Source: Adiantum capillus-veneris
Lineage: Eukaryota > Streptophyta > Polypodiopsida > Polypodiales > Pteridaceae
Direction: 5' to 3'
DNA length: 64,000 bases
NCBI GenBank assembly: GCA_014529385.2
Contig: CM043956.1
Coordinates: 84,619,721-84,683,720, forward strand
Every line of letters begins with the position of its first letter. Position 1 is the stretch's first letter. Made by a program: the position numbers and the translations under genes. Below the pieces are notes generated by a model that saw nothing but the letters and a program-made list of their open reading frames with translations, was not told where the DNA came from and did no database searches. Below are positions 44,702-56,085 of the stretch, piece by piece.

Positions 44702-45070
44702 CTACCATTGGGATCTTTGATCTAATTCCGTTACATAGGCTTTTAGTAGATCGAGAATGGTTAGGTTAGCTATTTCACTTCGGCCATCCGTTTGTGGATG
44801 ATAGGCCGAAGAGAAGTTTAGCCTTGTCCCTAAATTCTCAAAGAGACCCTTCCAAAAATTACTGGTCATTCTTGGATCTCTATCTGACACTATGGACATT
44901 GGCAAGCCATGGTACTTGAAAATTTGTGAAATGAAGAGGGTTGCCATTTGATGGGCTTTGATAGTCTTTTTGACAGGTATAAAATGAGCTTGTTTACTGA
45001 ACCTGTCTACTATCGTCCATATTGCCGTATTCCCATGGATAGACTTAGGCAATCCAAACATAAAATCCAT
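44702..45070 (-). pseudogene. Copy B integrase core
   Basis: Asp in MDFMFGLPKS, Asp in VSDRDPRM and Glu in DGRSEIANL are present. Separated from the zinc-binding part by one stop near 45080 that stands where copy A has Trp. Confidence 0.8.
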
Positions 45071-45082
45071 GGATATGCTCTC

Positions 45083-46144
45083 TCATGGTGAATTAGGGAT
45101 TGGCAAGGGTTGAAGCAATCCAAGTTTCTTCCCTCTGTCAAATTTTGTCTTTTGGCATACCACACATTTAGAAACATACTCTTGTATGTTCACTTTCATG
45201 GTAGGCCAATAGAAATATGTTTCAATTCCCTTTAAGGTAGACTGAATCCCTCTATACCCCGCATAAGGTGGAGCATGAGATTCATACATTACTTTCTCAC
45301 GTAGTGAGTTAGTAACGCATACTCTATTGCCATAGAGAAGATAACCATCTTGTAAGGTAAATGGTTCTTCTTTCTTCCCTAATGCAAGGGCTGAAATCAC
45401 ATCTCTAAAATCGGGATCAATAGCATACTCATCTATCATTGAAGATAGATCATTGTGAGTTGCTATGGAAACCGCATTCACTCTCGGCCGTCTTGAGAGT
45501 GCATCAGCTACTTGATTATGCTTGCCAGCAATGTGAGAAATATGAAAATGAAATTGCGAAAAGAAATTTTCCCACCTCATTTGTTTGTCGGAGAGCTTGG
45601 TCTGCATCATGAAGTACTTAAGACTTTGATGATCCGTTCGTAGAATGAAAGGAGTCCCCAATAAATAGTGCTTCCATGAGTCTAAGGCATGTAGAACTGC
45701 AAGGAGTTCCTTTTCATATATGCCTAGAGATTGCTCAACAGGGTCGAGCCTTCGACTCTCATAGCCTATGGCATGCCCTTCTTGGAGCAAAACAGCTCCA
45801 AGGCAATCACCACAAGCATCACATTGGACCTCAAATGGTTTTGAGAGATCCGGTAGTGTAAGCACAAGTTGAGAGATAAGCTTTTCTTTAAGATTTTCGA
45901 AAGCATTGTTCTCCTTAAAAGACCATGTATACCTAACGCTTTTCTTTGTTAGGTCATGTAATGGTCCCGCAGTTTGTGAGAACTTTTCTATGAAGCGTCT
46001 ATAGTATGCACACATACCTATAAAGATTCTTAGTTCATGAAGATTCCTTGGTTTAGGCCATCCTTTTATTACCTCTAACTTAGATGGATCCATTTGGATG
46101 CCATCTTGAGAGATAATATGACCTAAATACTGAATCTCTTGCAA
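45083..46144 (-). pseudogene. Copy B RT end, RNase H and integrase zinc domain
   Basis: A 353-codon clean frame. LGHIISQDG starts it, followed by RNase H with QCDACGDCLGAVL, YEKELLAVLHALDSWKHYLLG, RTDHQSLKYF and HNQVADALSRRP (all four acidic positions). The integrase zinc region is ESHAPPYAGYRG...CVVCQKTK, where the second His is Tyr. It overlaps the RT frame (46123-47409) in a different phase. Confidence 0.85.
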
Positions 46145-47409
46145 GAAAATTCACTTTTCTTTCGATTAACATAAAGTTTATTCTCTCTTAAAACTTGAAA
46201 TATTACCTGGAGGTGTTGCTTGTGTTCCTCCAATGAATTAGAGTAGATGATAATATCATCAAAGAACACTCTAGTGAAGGTTCGATGAGGCCTGAACAGC
46301 TTCTCCATCAAGCGGTTGAATGTGGCTGGTGCATTGGTCAAGCCAAAAGGCATGACAATGTATTCGTAAAGACCAAATGTGGTGCGAAATGCGGTCTTTA
46401 CAATGTCTTGATCAACTATCCTTATTTGATGATAGCCACTTTTTAGGTCAATCCTACTGAAGTAGGTCGATCCTTGTAGCTTATCAAATAGGTCTTCTAC
46501 CCGTGGAACGGGAAACCTATTCTTGATAGTGATCCTATTTAGTGCTCTATAGTCGACACACATATGATATGTGCCGTCTTTCTTTTTCACTAATAGCACA
46601 GGTGAGCAAAATGGAGATGAGATTGGCCTACCCATACCCTTCTCAACTAACTCATGCACTTGCTGCATAATCTCCTCTTGTTGAGCTTGAGAAACTCTAT
46701 AAGGAGGTTTGTTAGGCGGTGAACTTCCTGGAAGAAGTTCAATTGCATGGTCATCATTACCTCGTTTAGGAGGTAGCTCACAAGGGATGTCGTCAATAAA
46801 AAATTCTTGAAACCCCTTGAGAAAATTGGATAACTCTAATTCCTTTTGGTTGCTTTTATTTTCTTTTGTTAAAGCATTAGGTTCATTTTGAGAATCTTTA
46901 ACAAAAATCATGTACACGGAAATAGAGCTCTTTATTGACTTGTTGAAAGCTGGTGTATGTACAATAGGGATGGTGTTACCCATTTCCTTAGCATATATAT
47001 ACATGTCTTTTCCCCAGAACTTAAAGGAGATTCTCCTTTCAGGAAATTTAACATCGGTAGTCAGGCAGTCAAACCATGGTGCCCCTAGGATTACATCCTC
47101 ATGCTTGAGAGGAGAGATAAAGAAGTCCTCTTTGTCCACATAGCCTTGGACATGAAGCCTCAATTTCCCAATTAAGGGAGTGACTGAAGCTTCTTGCCCC
47201 TTGAAGGCACTGTCTGTGGGTAGGACATCTCCCATCTCGTAGGATTGTATGCCTAGCTTGGTAGCTAACTCCATAGATATAAAATTGTGAGTAGAACCAG
47301 GGTCAAAGAGAATAAAAGCATCATTTTCTCTTACCTTTCCCCAAGCATGGCATAGAGGAGATCCTTTGTGGTGAGTTTGGTGAGTCTCCTCCTCTTGGAT
47401 TTCAACCAA
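46123..47409 (-). pseudogene. Copy B protease and reverse transcriptase
   Basis: A 428-codon open frame. Protease: ILFDPGSTHNFISMELATKLG (residues about 33-53; Asp-Pro-Gly is a common variant in plant chromoviruses). RT: PPYRVSQAQQEEI, VDYRALNRITIKNRFP, RIDLKSGYHQIRI, FRTTFGLYEYIVMPFGLTNA, and catalytic RVFFDDIIIYS. Frame change to RNase H at about 46130. It shows no internal stop. Confidence 0.9.
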
Positions 47410-48863
47410 GGAAGCTCTAGGAGGATCTTGGCAGTTGTTCTTTTGGGGACAAGCGCGGTACGCATGCCCTTGTTCGCCGCACTTGAAACACCGGTTATCC
47501 TTACGATAACGCTCAAGCTCTTCAGAAGAGAGTCCTTCCCCTTAGGCTAATTGGAACCCTTGTTTTCTAGGGGCTTATTATTTCTTTTAGCCCCCATTTG
47601 GAAATTGATTCGAGAGGCCACCATAGTGTGGTGTATTACCGCCGATATGGTACGTGGCCTTTGGGAGTTGACATACTCCGCCATTTCTTCGGTTAAGCCC
47701 GCACAAAATTGTTGCTTTTTCTCTCCAAAATCCAACTTTTTGAAGACAGTGTCTTTGAGTTGTAGGTCCCAAAACTTGTCTACATATTTGTGGATGGATT
47801 CATTGGGAGAGAGCTTTAAGCTTCGCCATTCGGTGAGTACTTTGTCTTTGGCATCGGTGGCCAAAAACTGCTTCATAATGGAAGCTCTTAAAGCTTTCCA
47901 TGTTCATGGAGCTTCACCGTTGGCTCGTAGGCTAGACCACCATTGTCTGGCGGAATTTTTAAAGTGCATAGCTACATGGCGTAGCTTAGAGGACTCCGTG
48001 AAGCCCTCATCTCCAAACGCCGCATCGAATTGCTGGATAAAGGCCAAGACTTTGTCCATAGCACCAAAGGTGCCATCATAGGTAAGGAAAGAGATGCTCT
48101 TCCCTCCCTCTTTGAATTTCTTCAGCTTGGACGACCTCTTCCATGCGGCATAGGATTTCCTATGGCCTCTTCTTTTTGATGGTTCAAAGGTTGCACCATC
48201 GCTTTCTTCATAAGGTGAAGAATTTGAAGAAGGTGGAGAAGAGGGTGACCTCTTTCTCGCCTTTTTCTTGTCTTGATCTTTGTCGTCTTCACCATAGCTT
48301 TCATAAGAGGAAGAGGATAAAGAAGATGGAGAAGAGGATGTCCTCTTTCTCGCCTTTTTCTTCTCTTGCTTTTTATCATCCCTCCTTGAATTATGGCGTG
48401 GAGAAGAGTATGATGGTCTTCTCCGCTTTGGTGGTGATGGAGAGCGTTTAGCCCACCGTCTTTGTGGAGCCATCTCCGTCGAGGTGGCGGGGGACTCACT
48501 TCTTTCTCGTTCCTTCGGTGGAGGCTCTTGAGTTCTCCTTTGGGAAGGAGATGCATCATCAAGAAGTAAATTCTTAAGCCCGTCGTATGGATTCTCTTCT
48601 TCTTCCCAAATCGGAGAGAGACCTCTTTTGGTAGTCTCACAAGGAGGCTTCCTAGGTGTTCTCTCGTCATGGTGATGAACTTGGAGAATCCCGTGAGCAC
48701 GGAGCTGCCGTTGCACTTCACTTTGGAGAGATGGATTGCCCATGGCTTGTTGAAGCCTAGAAACAAGATAGTAAACAAGCATTGAAGCATCATTAGTAGC
48801 TTGCTCATGAGCAAAATCAAAGTTATCAACATTAATTTCGCTCTCTTTACTATTGTCATCCAT
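47410..48863 (-). pseudogene. Copy B gag
   Basis: Starts MDDNSKESEINVDNFDF at 48863. A Ser/Arg/Lys-rich basic region (residues about 110-240, with repeated KKKARKR) precedes the capsid-type domain (SFLTYDGTFGAMDKVLAFIQQF, AVARQWW-like SARQWWSSL). A TGA at 47904 replaces a Trp codon. The capsid continues in 47547-47876 (DKFWDLQLKD). A further frame change leads to one zinc knuckle CFKCGEQGHAYRAC (about 47450-47495). Confidence 0.8.
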
Positions 48864-48871
48864 TCTAACAA

Positions 48872-49265
48872 CTTTTAGGTGTAAACTTTTTAGGTGTACT
48901 TTGGCACTTCAAGCCCTAGTTGCTACTCCTCTTTACCCCTTTAGAAAAAGCACTCAAGCTACTGTACCCGCGGCTCGAATACCATTAATTGCAAGGAATA
49001 GAAGAGAGGGTCTTTCAACACCAAAACAGCACCAGCTCCTGTCAAGCTTCTAATAGCTCAATAGTGGTTAAGTCGTAGGAAAGCCCCGTAGGACTCCACT
49101 ATTAAGACCATAGCTCTCGACGGTGATGCCCCGTTAACTGCACAAAGGCAGGTGCACTGCAATGCTGAAAAATCCCTATTCTACTTACTCACAGGCAATT
49201 AATAATACCAACCATTTGTAGCTAGCTTGAGGACCTCCCTTCTTGAGCAAGAAAAGAGAAACCTT
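48872..49265 (-). other. Copy B 5' untranslated leader
   Basis: Non-coding between primer site and gag start. Nothing further recognised. Confidence 0.5.
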
Positions 49266-49279
49266 GAGCTCTGATACCA
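49266..49279 (-). other. Primer binding site, initiator tRNA-Met
   Basis: Minus-strand TGGTATCAGAGCTC, one base from the LTR. This is the standard primer site of plant chromoviruses and many other plant LTR elements. Confidence 0.9.
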
Positions 49280-49280
49280 A

Positions 49281-50869
49281 TGTAACATTTAATGGCCTAA
49301 TAACTTGTGTGTAGCGGAAATGAGCATGAACATAGTGGGCATTTCATTAGAATAGATTCCTAATGAGAATTACAAGAGTGCTTGGGTGGAGAGAGCAACA
49401 AAAAGCATAACACCTAGTCAGATAGCATCGACAATACTTTCAGAAGAGAGAGAAATTAAGCTAATGACAACAATTGAAGACCGGATTTGCATGGAGCCGG
49501 TCCCCCCTCCAAAAGGCTTTGTATTATGGTTTCTCCCATCAAGAGACACATTGTACAATACAATTCTTTCTGTTCCTTCAAGACTAGCTAGTGCAATGAA
49601 GATGAAATCTTCATGCACTAAGAAAACACTTAGCAAACACAACTTGAATTATCCCCGTTCTTAGACCCAAGACCTCACACACCTTCGAAGATGGTGAGAG
49701 CTAGCAGGGTATGAGAGTAGATTGAGAGGAAGAAGGAGTATCTTACGAGAAATATGTACATCTCCTCACATAATCACTCATATTAGCATAGCTTAGCTTA
49801 GTAATTATCTTGGTAGAGGAGATGAGCATGCATTGAAGCTTGGATCTTGGTTGGATTTGCATCCACATGCCAAGAGAGTGTTGATGTAGGCTTCTATCTC
49901 ACAAGCTTGGAGTAGGTGATAAGTTCTCCATTAAAGCTTGGGAAGAGATAGTCTTCTCTTTCTTCACACATGAGCTTGTGTGAGTGTGTGTGTGTGATAA
50001 TTCCTTGCAAAAATCAGCCCCCTCTCTCTCTTGGGTGAGCCCTCTTGCTATTTGCTCTTGCTGAGCCCTCATTGGATCTCCCCAAGTCAAGCCAATGACA
50101 ATTAAGCAGCATAAGTGATAGCCTTCTGACATGTGTCCCCCTTTCCCCTTTTGTGAGAGCTTTAGGTAATTAAATAATTAAACTAAACTCTCATTGGACC
50201 CCTTTGCCTCCTGGCCAATAGGAATCAGGCAAGCCATTGGGCTCCTGAATGCTCATTGGACCCCTTGGGAGACTGCCCAATAGTCTTCTAGGAGACTTAA
50301 TTCTCATTGGTTTCTTTTATTAAATGTTTTTAAATTAATTAAACTAGATTTACTCTAGCTTAATTCTCATTGGTCCACTTCAAGGGTCATCCAATAGAAA
50401 CTGGGCACACCTTGTGGGCATCTGGCCTAGGGAGCTAACATGTGTCCCTCATTCCCTTTGTGTAAAGGGAGCCTGTGTGTGTGTGTGTGGCTTTCTCTCT
50501 CATCCCCTAGAATAAGGGCTCGCCCCCTCCCATGTAGGGATATGTATTGACTTTGGAGAGCACACAAAGCATCCAATTCCCCCTAAGCTTTAACCCATTG
50601 GACACAACCTTTGAATTTTGGAACCTTATCATTTTGGAAGTCTTAATGGGCTGAACCTTAGGGTCTCTTCAGCCCATTTTTGCACATGGCTCTTTTGCAG
50701 ATGGCCCCCCCTTTGGATCATTATTTTCCCTCCTTTGGATCCCTATTGTGGCCAGTCTGCTAGCTTAACCAATATTCTAGCTTTTTCTCCCCTGGCACTT
50801 CCCCACATTAAATGATCAGTTTAATATGAGAAAATCATTTAGGAGAATTAGATATTGATTATTATGACA
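49281..50869 (-). repeat. Full chromovirus LTR shared by copies B (5') and C (3')
   Basis: 1589 bp, TGTAACATTT...TTATGACA. The left side is a primer site; the right side is a purine tract and another copy's 3' end. One LTR therefore joins two elements in tandem. (TG)8 at 50474-50489. Confidence 0.8.
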
Positions 50870-51375
50870 TTACCTCTCTCTTGAAATCATAGTCGTCCTC
50901 GACTATGGTGTAGAGAGGATAAATCATATTCATGAGTCCTTTTCTTAGCGGGTAGAGGATCCCTATGTTACCCTACTACATCATTCCACAATGGATGACT
51001 AGTCCATTTGGTGCTTGAGAGACTGAGGGAGCCGCAAGCATGTCTGCACATTAGTTCTATCAGTCTTCCATAGTAGAGTGACAAGCTCTACTTGGTGTTT
51101 GGGAGACGTCGTCTCCACAAACTTGATCTAAGCATGCATGCTACTTCATTTTTGTGCACAATAAAGAAAAAGAGTGTCTTATAAGACAAAAACTTTGTTC
51201 ATTTTTAACATTTTGTACATTTTCTTACTCCTTGGAAGCATTGTAAGCTCTGACAAGGTTTAGGTTATCCTTTAATTGTATGCCTTGCATCCATCTAGCA
51301 TCTTCAAAAGGATAATTTTTAAACTTAATATCGTCGGATAGTCTTACCGCATCTTAGTACCTTGTCTTCATGTCG
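50870..51375 (-). mobile_element. Chromovirus copy C, 3' end only
   Basis: The 3' untranslated region and a chromodomain fragment (VLRCGKTIRRY, near 51325-51360) are almost identical to copy B up to TGTCTTCATG at 51372. E7 sequence then begins. Confidence 0.75.
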
Positions 51376-51904
51376 GAGGCAAAATCACCATCCCTATTTT
51401 TTCCAAGTTTTTCCCACCTCTTTCCAAATATAAGGCCTTATATGAGGTAACTCTGATAGAGTTAGCATACAATGGATAGGGGACAACATCAGCTGAAGAG
51501 TTTTGGTTCCATCATCTTAGGATTAGCCTTCCATTGAGATTGTACTTTTTTTACTTATGATTTGGTTTCATGGTTTCTTGTGAATGAAGGTAATGTCTTC
51601 AACGACTGAGGTTTGTTGTCTTCCAATATCTCTTTACCTGCATCACCCTACGGTGATCGGATATCATTTGGTAGAGCTTATATTCAAGGTGGATCCTCGT
51701 TAAGGGACTGACTGAAGGGTTGCACTTCCATCTTTTGTGTTTCGGATATCCTCCCACAGATCCTGTGGCCATTGTTCTTCCACTTTAGGCATTAGCATCA
51801 CTGCTTGTGAGACCAATCCATCTGTGATATTGGCTACTTCCCTTGTATCTAAAAGTGCCTCAACTCTCAACCCCTCCCAGTCTCTGTTTACAATATCATG
51901 GCTC
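51376..51904 (-). pseudogene. E7 gag-protease linker remnant
   Basis: Broken frames resembling E5 32350-32550 (shared GGCCATTGTTCTTC and Trp-rich block). No intact motif. Confidence 0.45.
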
Positions 51905-53215
51905 TCAATTCTTGGATTTTTTGTGGATTAGCACCTCAGTTTTTGGAGCATCTACAACATGTGGTTCCATAAGAGCTTGGGCCTTTTGGATGAGCTTCTT
52001 GTACATTTTCAACCTCTCTTTTTCATACCCTGGATGCGGATACGTCAGCCATCTATCCTCTTGGGTTTGGTTGGTCTTTAACCTAGCATCATAAGCTTTC
52101 AAGATCGCATCCTTTGTCGACCAAGACTGAACCTCCCGAGTCAGTCTTTGATTCTTTAGGTCCTTTTGCATTTTTCTTGCTTTGTTGCTCTCGTCTAAGT
52201 TGTTCTTTTGTTTGATTTAGTTCAATTTCCAAAGCAGCTTTCTCCTGCAGCCTCTTTGCTTTCACTTTGTCTCGTTTGGATGTCCATGATTTTCTTCTTG
52301 TTCTTGCCGATATTCTTTTTATTTCTGTTTGAGGTGGCAATGTGGGTTCCTCTTCAATGACTACATTTTTGGTAGCTTCTTGAGCTTGATCTTGAGTCAT
52401 CACATTTAAAGGTATTTTGGGTTTGACCTGGGATCCACTTGAAGAAGGCATCACGCCTACAACATTCATCATTGCCTTCCCTTTGTAGTCTCGATTTTTA
52501 GCACATTGTTGGCGTAGATGGTCTCTCCCACAACGTTCACATAATACAAATAATTCAATTTGCGGACCCTTGTTTGGACAACTTTGTGCCCAATGATCAC
52601 CTCCACACTCATAGCATGGACCTTCTTGTTTCATAGCTGGTAATCCAGCCAATGGTTGTTCTTGTCTTGTGAGGATGTTCTTCGAACCATACTCTTGATT
52701 GGCTATGAACATGAACGTATTTGCATCCATGGAGTACTAGTTTTTCATGGTTTATGGCACATACATTGGTTGACGTAGTTGACTACTACTCTACCATCAT
52801 TCAGAAGAGGTGGTTGTTGCTCTAGCATTTGTTGCATCTTTGGTTGAGTTCTACACCATGGAGTGGGATGATCCCCTCCATAAGTATTACATCTCCTCAA
52901 CTGAGGTTGTTGTACATTCAAGTTTTGTTTGTAGCCTTGGTTTATTATTCTAATCACCCCCTCAACCACTTGATCAATGATTGGTTCCCAAGGAGTTTGA
53001 ACATCCTTCTTTGTAGTTGATTCACTGGACAGAGATGAGACACTACTACTCACATTGTCTGTATCTTCATTCACCTCTCCGTAGGCCTTGCAATGGTCAA
53101 CTAGATAAAGAGCCTCTCTAGTGACTTGCTCAAACGTCATGCATCCTTTCAAATGTAGGACCTTTTTGAGAGTTTCATTACTCAAGCCCTCTATGAAGAG
53201 AGTTGATAATATCAT
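51905..53215 (-). pseudogene. E7 gag, capsid end and double zinc knuckle
   Basis: 52745-53215 is capsid C-terminal (LFIEGLSNETLKKVLHLKGC) plus a linker. 52089-52730 has two knuckles, CYECGGDHWAQSC (52578-52616) and CERCGRDHLRQQC (52503-52541), both with C-x2-C-x3-H-x4-C spacing, one residue shorter than usual. A basic helix follows, then KTNQTQEDRWLTYPHP (51905-52171). Frame changes separate the three parts. Confidence 0.7.
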
Positions 53216-54146
53216 TCATCCTGTGATGAACTCTCTCATAGGACATCTCTTGATGTATTGCTTGAAGGGAAGTAGAGCTTCCTTCACTCTTTCGTTCTTC
53301 TTCTGTTTGAAAGCGTAGATCTGGGACAATGTGTTGTGCTTGATCCTCCTTTTCGAGAACTCCTCTTCAGACTCTTGTAAGAGTTGTGCTATGTTGGGAA
53401 ATTAATCTCTGTTTAGAGGTTGGAACCAAGGCAAAGCCGTTCCTTCTAATGTCAATCCAAATCCCTCATACTGAGTATGGAAATCTACAATCTATTCATC
53501 TCTCAAAACTTGGTTGAAGAGTGAGACATGAGCATATGGATCCCCTAACCCACCATATTTTGTTTTGACACATTGAGCCAGTTGATATGGTCTTAATTAT
53601 TGTGGGTCAGTCACCAATCTAACCAGTTTGTGGTCTCTTGCAAAGGCGCACCTCGTCCTCTCCTCTTCTAGTCTTGGAGAAAATCCGGTGGAATCCTCTT
53701 TGATGTGTACTCTGGCATTGTTTTTGACTGGAAGTAAGTAGAGACGAGAGTAGCCTTGTATGTGTATTGTTCTAATTCAACTCGATCAACAAGTTTGTAC
53801 TCACATAATACTTATCTACCATTAAAACTTGCACTCCCTGGACATCTGTATACGTGAATGCATAGAGTTTCTTATGGGTGGTCAACTCTCTAGCATTGGG
53901 TTCTATGCACGTGTAGAAGATATATGGATCTCCATTTGTGAACCTATACAAGACCTCATGAGCATAATATGTAAGCACTCTCATGGATTCATTGGCTTTG
54001 TTAAATTTCATGTTTGGTTTGTTGATTAGGGTATGCCTCTCCTCTAGGTATTCTCCCAATCCCATTGTTAAAGGCATTGTAGCATTTGTTGCATTTTTCA
54101 TGTCTCTGAGTGGAGTAGAAAATCTTGGTGGTGGATAATTTGTCAT
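53216..54146 (-). pseudogene. E7 gag N-terminal half
   Basis: 53772-54146 encodes FSTPLRDMK, MGLGEYLEERH, LYRFTNGDPYIF and the TDVQGVQVLMVDKYY strand. 53220-53640 continues in broken frames collinear with E2 1963-2448. It preserves the uninterrupted site into which E3 inserted in E2 (near 53855). Confidence 0.7.
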
Positions 54147-54305
54147 AATAAAAAAACTCTCAAGGTAGTACTTGACAAGCTCACTTTGGCTTAGTGCAAC
54201 TTATCCCCTCTTACCTCTGAACAGGTCTCTTAGAAGTCACAAATTTGTGACTCTTTTCGTTTCTGAAAACTAGTTCTGGGTTCTTTTAAAGTTTGCATTT
54301 AGGAA

Positions 54306-55235
54306 TGTGGGACGCATGTCTAACCTCACCATCCTATCTTATTGCAGTATTAGTGAGAACCACGATTAAATTGTCAATCCATGGGATGAAGATGACTCGA
54401 ATAGTGCATAGAGGCTACAAGAGGTTGTCAATCTCTCGAAAAACAACCAACAACTCGCATCTAACTCAAGCTACACTCAAGTGACTGAAATCACCAAAAG
54501 CCAATCGCTCATCGACAAATAAATCACATCTGTTACAGCATCAAATGACATCCAAACGTAACAAAACTTCTAGAACAAGTTTATAAGACCTAAGCACACA
54601 TGCTTATGGTCTCAAATCCCACTTTAGGTCAAGTTCCAAAATCGCAATTATTAATAGCAGTGGATTTTTAACCTAGTCCTTTTTGACCCAGAATACATCT
54701 AAATGCTTAGCAATGATGTCCCAATACCCCGTCTATGCTTAGTTTGTTTTTGAAAGTGTAAGCTGCTAGTTATGATGAAATTAATCCACGAGTTGGTGAT
54801 GCCAAAATCTACAAACTACTATGAACTTCTTACGTCAATGCGTAGAGCTCTTACATGCAGTTGCAATGCAACAAACACGACTGCAATGTGACAACCGGGG
54901 AGGGAGTAGGAAGCGCAAGAAGGAGAGAAGTGAGCACCGTTAGCTCATGCTATGTATTTCATTATCCAAAACTTGAAAATAACTTACAAAAATTGGCTTT
55001 TATACCTTAGCCAAGGTTATTGGTGGTCAAAACTAATAATCTGGGAGTTCTACCAAAGATGGGTAATGACAGGTTGATACAATCTGGAAGCTTGTAGCCC
55101 CGGCTCTTTAATTATAGATTTTATCCGAGAAAATGGGAGTTACAGTATTATCAATTTATAAAAATCCATAAAAGCTTTGCAATGAGAACTCCAAAAAATG
55201 GTATCTCTGGTATCCATGTTAGCTTGCTGCTTACA
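54306..55235 (-). repeat. LTR shared by E7 (5') and E6 (3')
   Basis: TGTGGGACGC...TGCTTACA, 930 bp. A minus-strand TATAAAA lies near 54998. On the right is a polypurine tract (55236-55249, minus GGAGGGGGGGAA); on the left E7 leader. Distantly similar to LTR 13702-14612 (GTCAATCTC block). Confidence 0.7.
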
Positions 55236-55274
55236 TTCCCCCCCTCCTCGCCTATGTCGTCTCTTGACACAGCT

Positions 55275-56017
55275 TTATGGCCTGAAGTAGTCTTCGGGCT
55301 GGTGGTTGGTGAGGCGATCTTTAAGCACATTCAGTGCCTTTTGGTATCTAATCTTCCTTTCTTTGTCTGGCACTTGCAAAAACTGCATAGTTACTCTATT
55401 CTTTAGTTCCACCGTTGAGTAACCTACAAATCTTGAGGTCAAATTGTTGATCACTGGTGCAAATATATTCATTCGCTAAGTGAAGAATCCCGTGTAGAAT
55501 GCTTCCTCGAACGCCAACATATTGTGAGAAGGTAGAAACATGCACCTGGCATAGAATCCATAGAGGACTTCTTCGGAAGGATGGCCACTAAGATTGTAGC
55601 ACAAACCTTTGCTACCCTTGAGGAATGACATCCAAGGGGCGCCTGCTTGCTCGGGCTCATTGAACACTTTGATGCATGCGAGCAGCATTCGGTAGGACTT
55701 ATATAGCATAGCACATGACAAATTTGGGAGATTTCTAAAGAATGACATGGCGCCCTTTAGGGTTTTCACCATGTATTCTTCAGTCTCACTGGTCCCTTTT
55801 CTAGAGCAGGAAATCTGAGGTAGTTTAGCCAAGTTGGTCGCTTCTTGAGTAGTGCCTCATGTGCTATCCAAGTCCTTACTCTTGGTACAAGACAGAAGAT
55901 TGGATCCTTTTGCAGAGCCGCAGGTGCTCTCGTGAACACAATCAAGTACCTCGTATTCTTGTTACACCAGCTCAACCTGCACTTCAGATGGTCTTTATCT
56001 GCACCCTGGACATGCAT
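55275..56017 (-). pseudogene. E6 ORF2, C-terminal conserved domain
   Basis: WLNYLRFPALEKG (55766-56017), then LPNLSCAMLYKSYRML, a C-x-x-VF pair, WMSFLKGSKGLCYNLSGHP and LPSHNMLAFEEAFYTGFF (55476-55832). A further 65 residues in 55275-55472 (RFVGYSTVELKNRV) have no counterpart recognised in E1. Function unknown. At least two frame changes. Confidence 0.65.
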
Positions 56018-56085
56018 GTCGATCTACAGCCTTTCTTTTACCTGTAACAACTCAACTTTTATCAGAGGATAGTGCATGGACACGG

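Larger units (their letters stand above)
42512..50869 (-). mobile_element. Chromovirus copy B, near-complete
   Basis: Gag, protease, RT, RNase H, integrase and chromodomain are all present in minus order between a 5'-truncated left LTR (42512-43630) and a full right LTR (49281-50869). The LTRs are almost identical over the shared part. The primer site is of initiator-Met type. Inactivated by several stops and frameshifts. Confidence 0.85.
51376..54305 (-). mobile_element. Element E7, gag portion
   Basis: Continuous minus-strand gag from 54146 to about 51400. It is homologous to E2 at its N-terminal end and to E5 at its C-terminal end, which links those fragments into one family. It ends just before the protease. 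The leader is only 160 bp and has no primer site before LTR 54306. Confidence 0.7.

Noticed and set aside
47551-48451. Plus-strand frames of 176 and 102 codons
   Set aside because: They are antisense to the chromovirus gag and show no domain.
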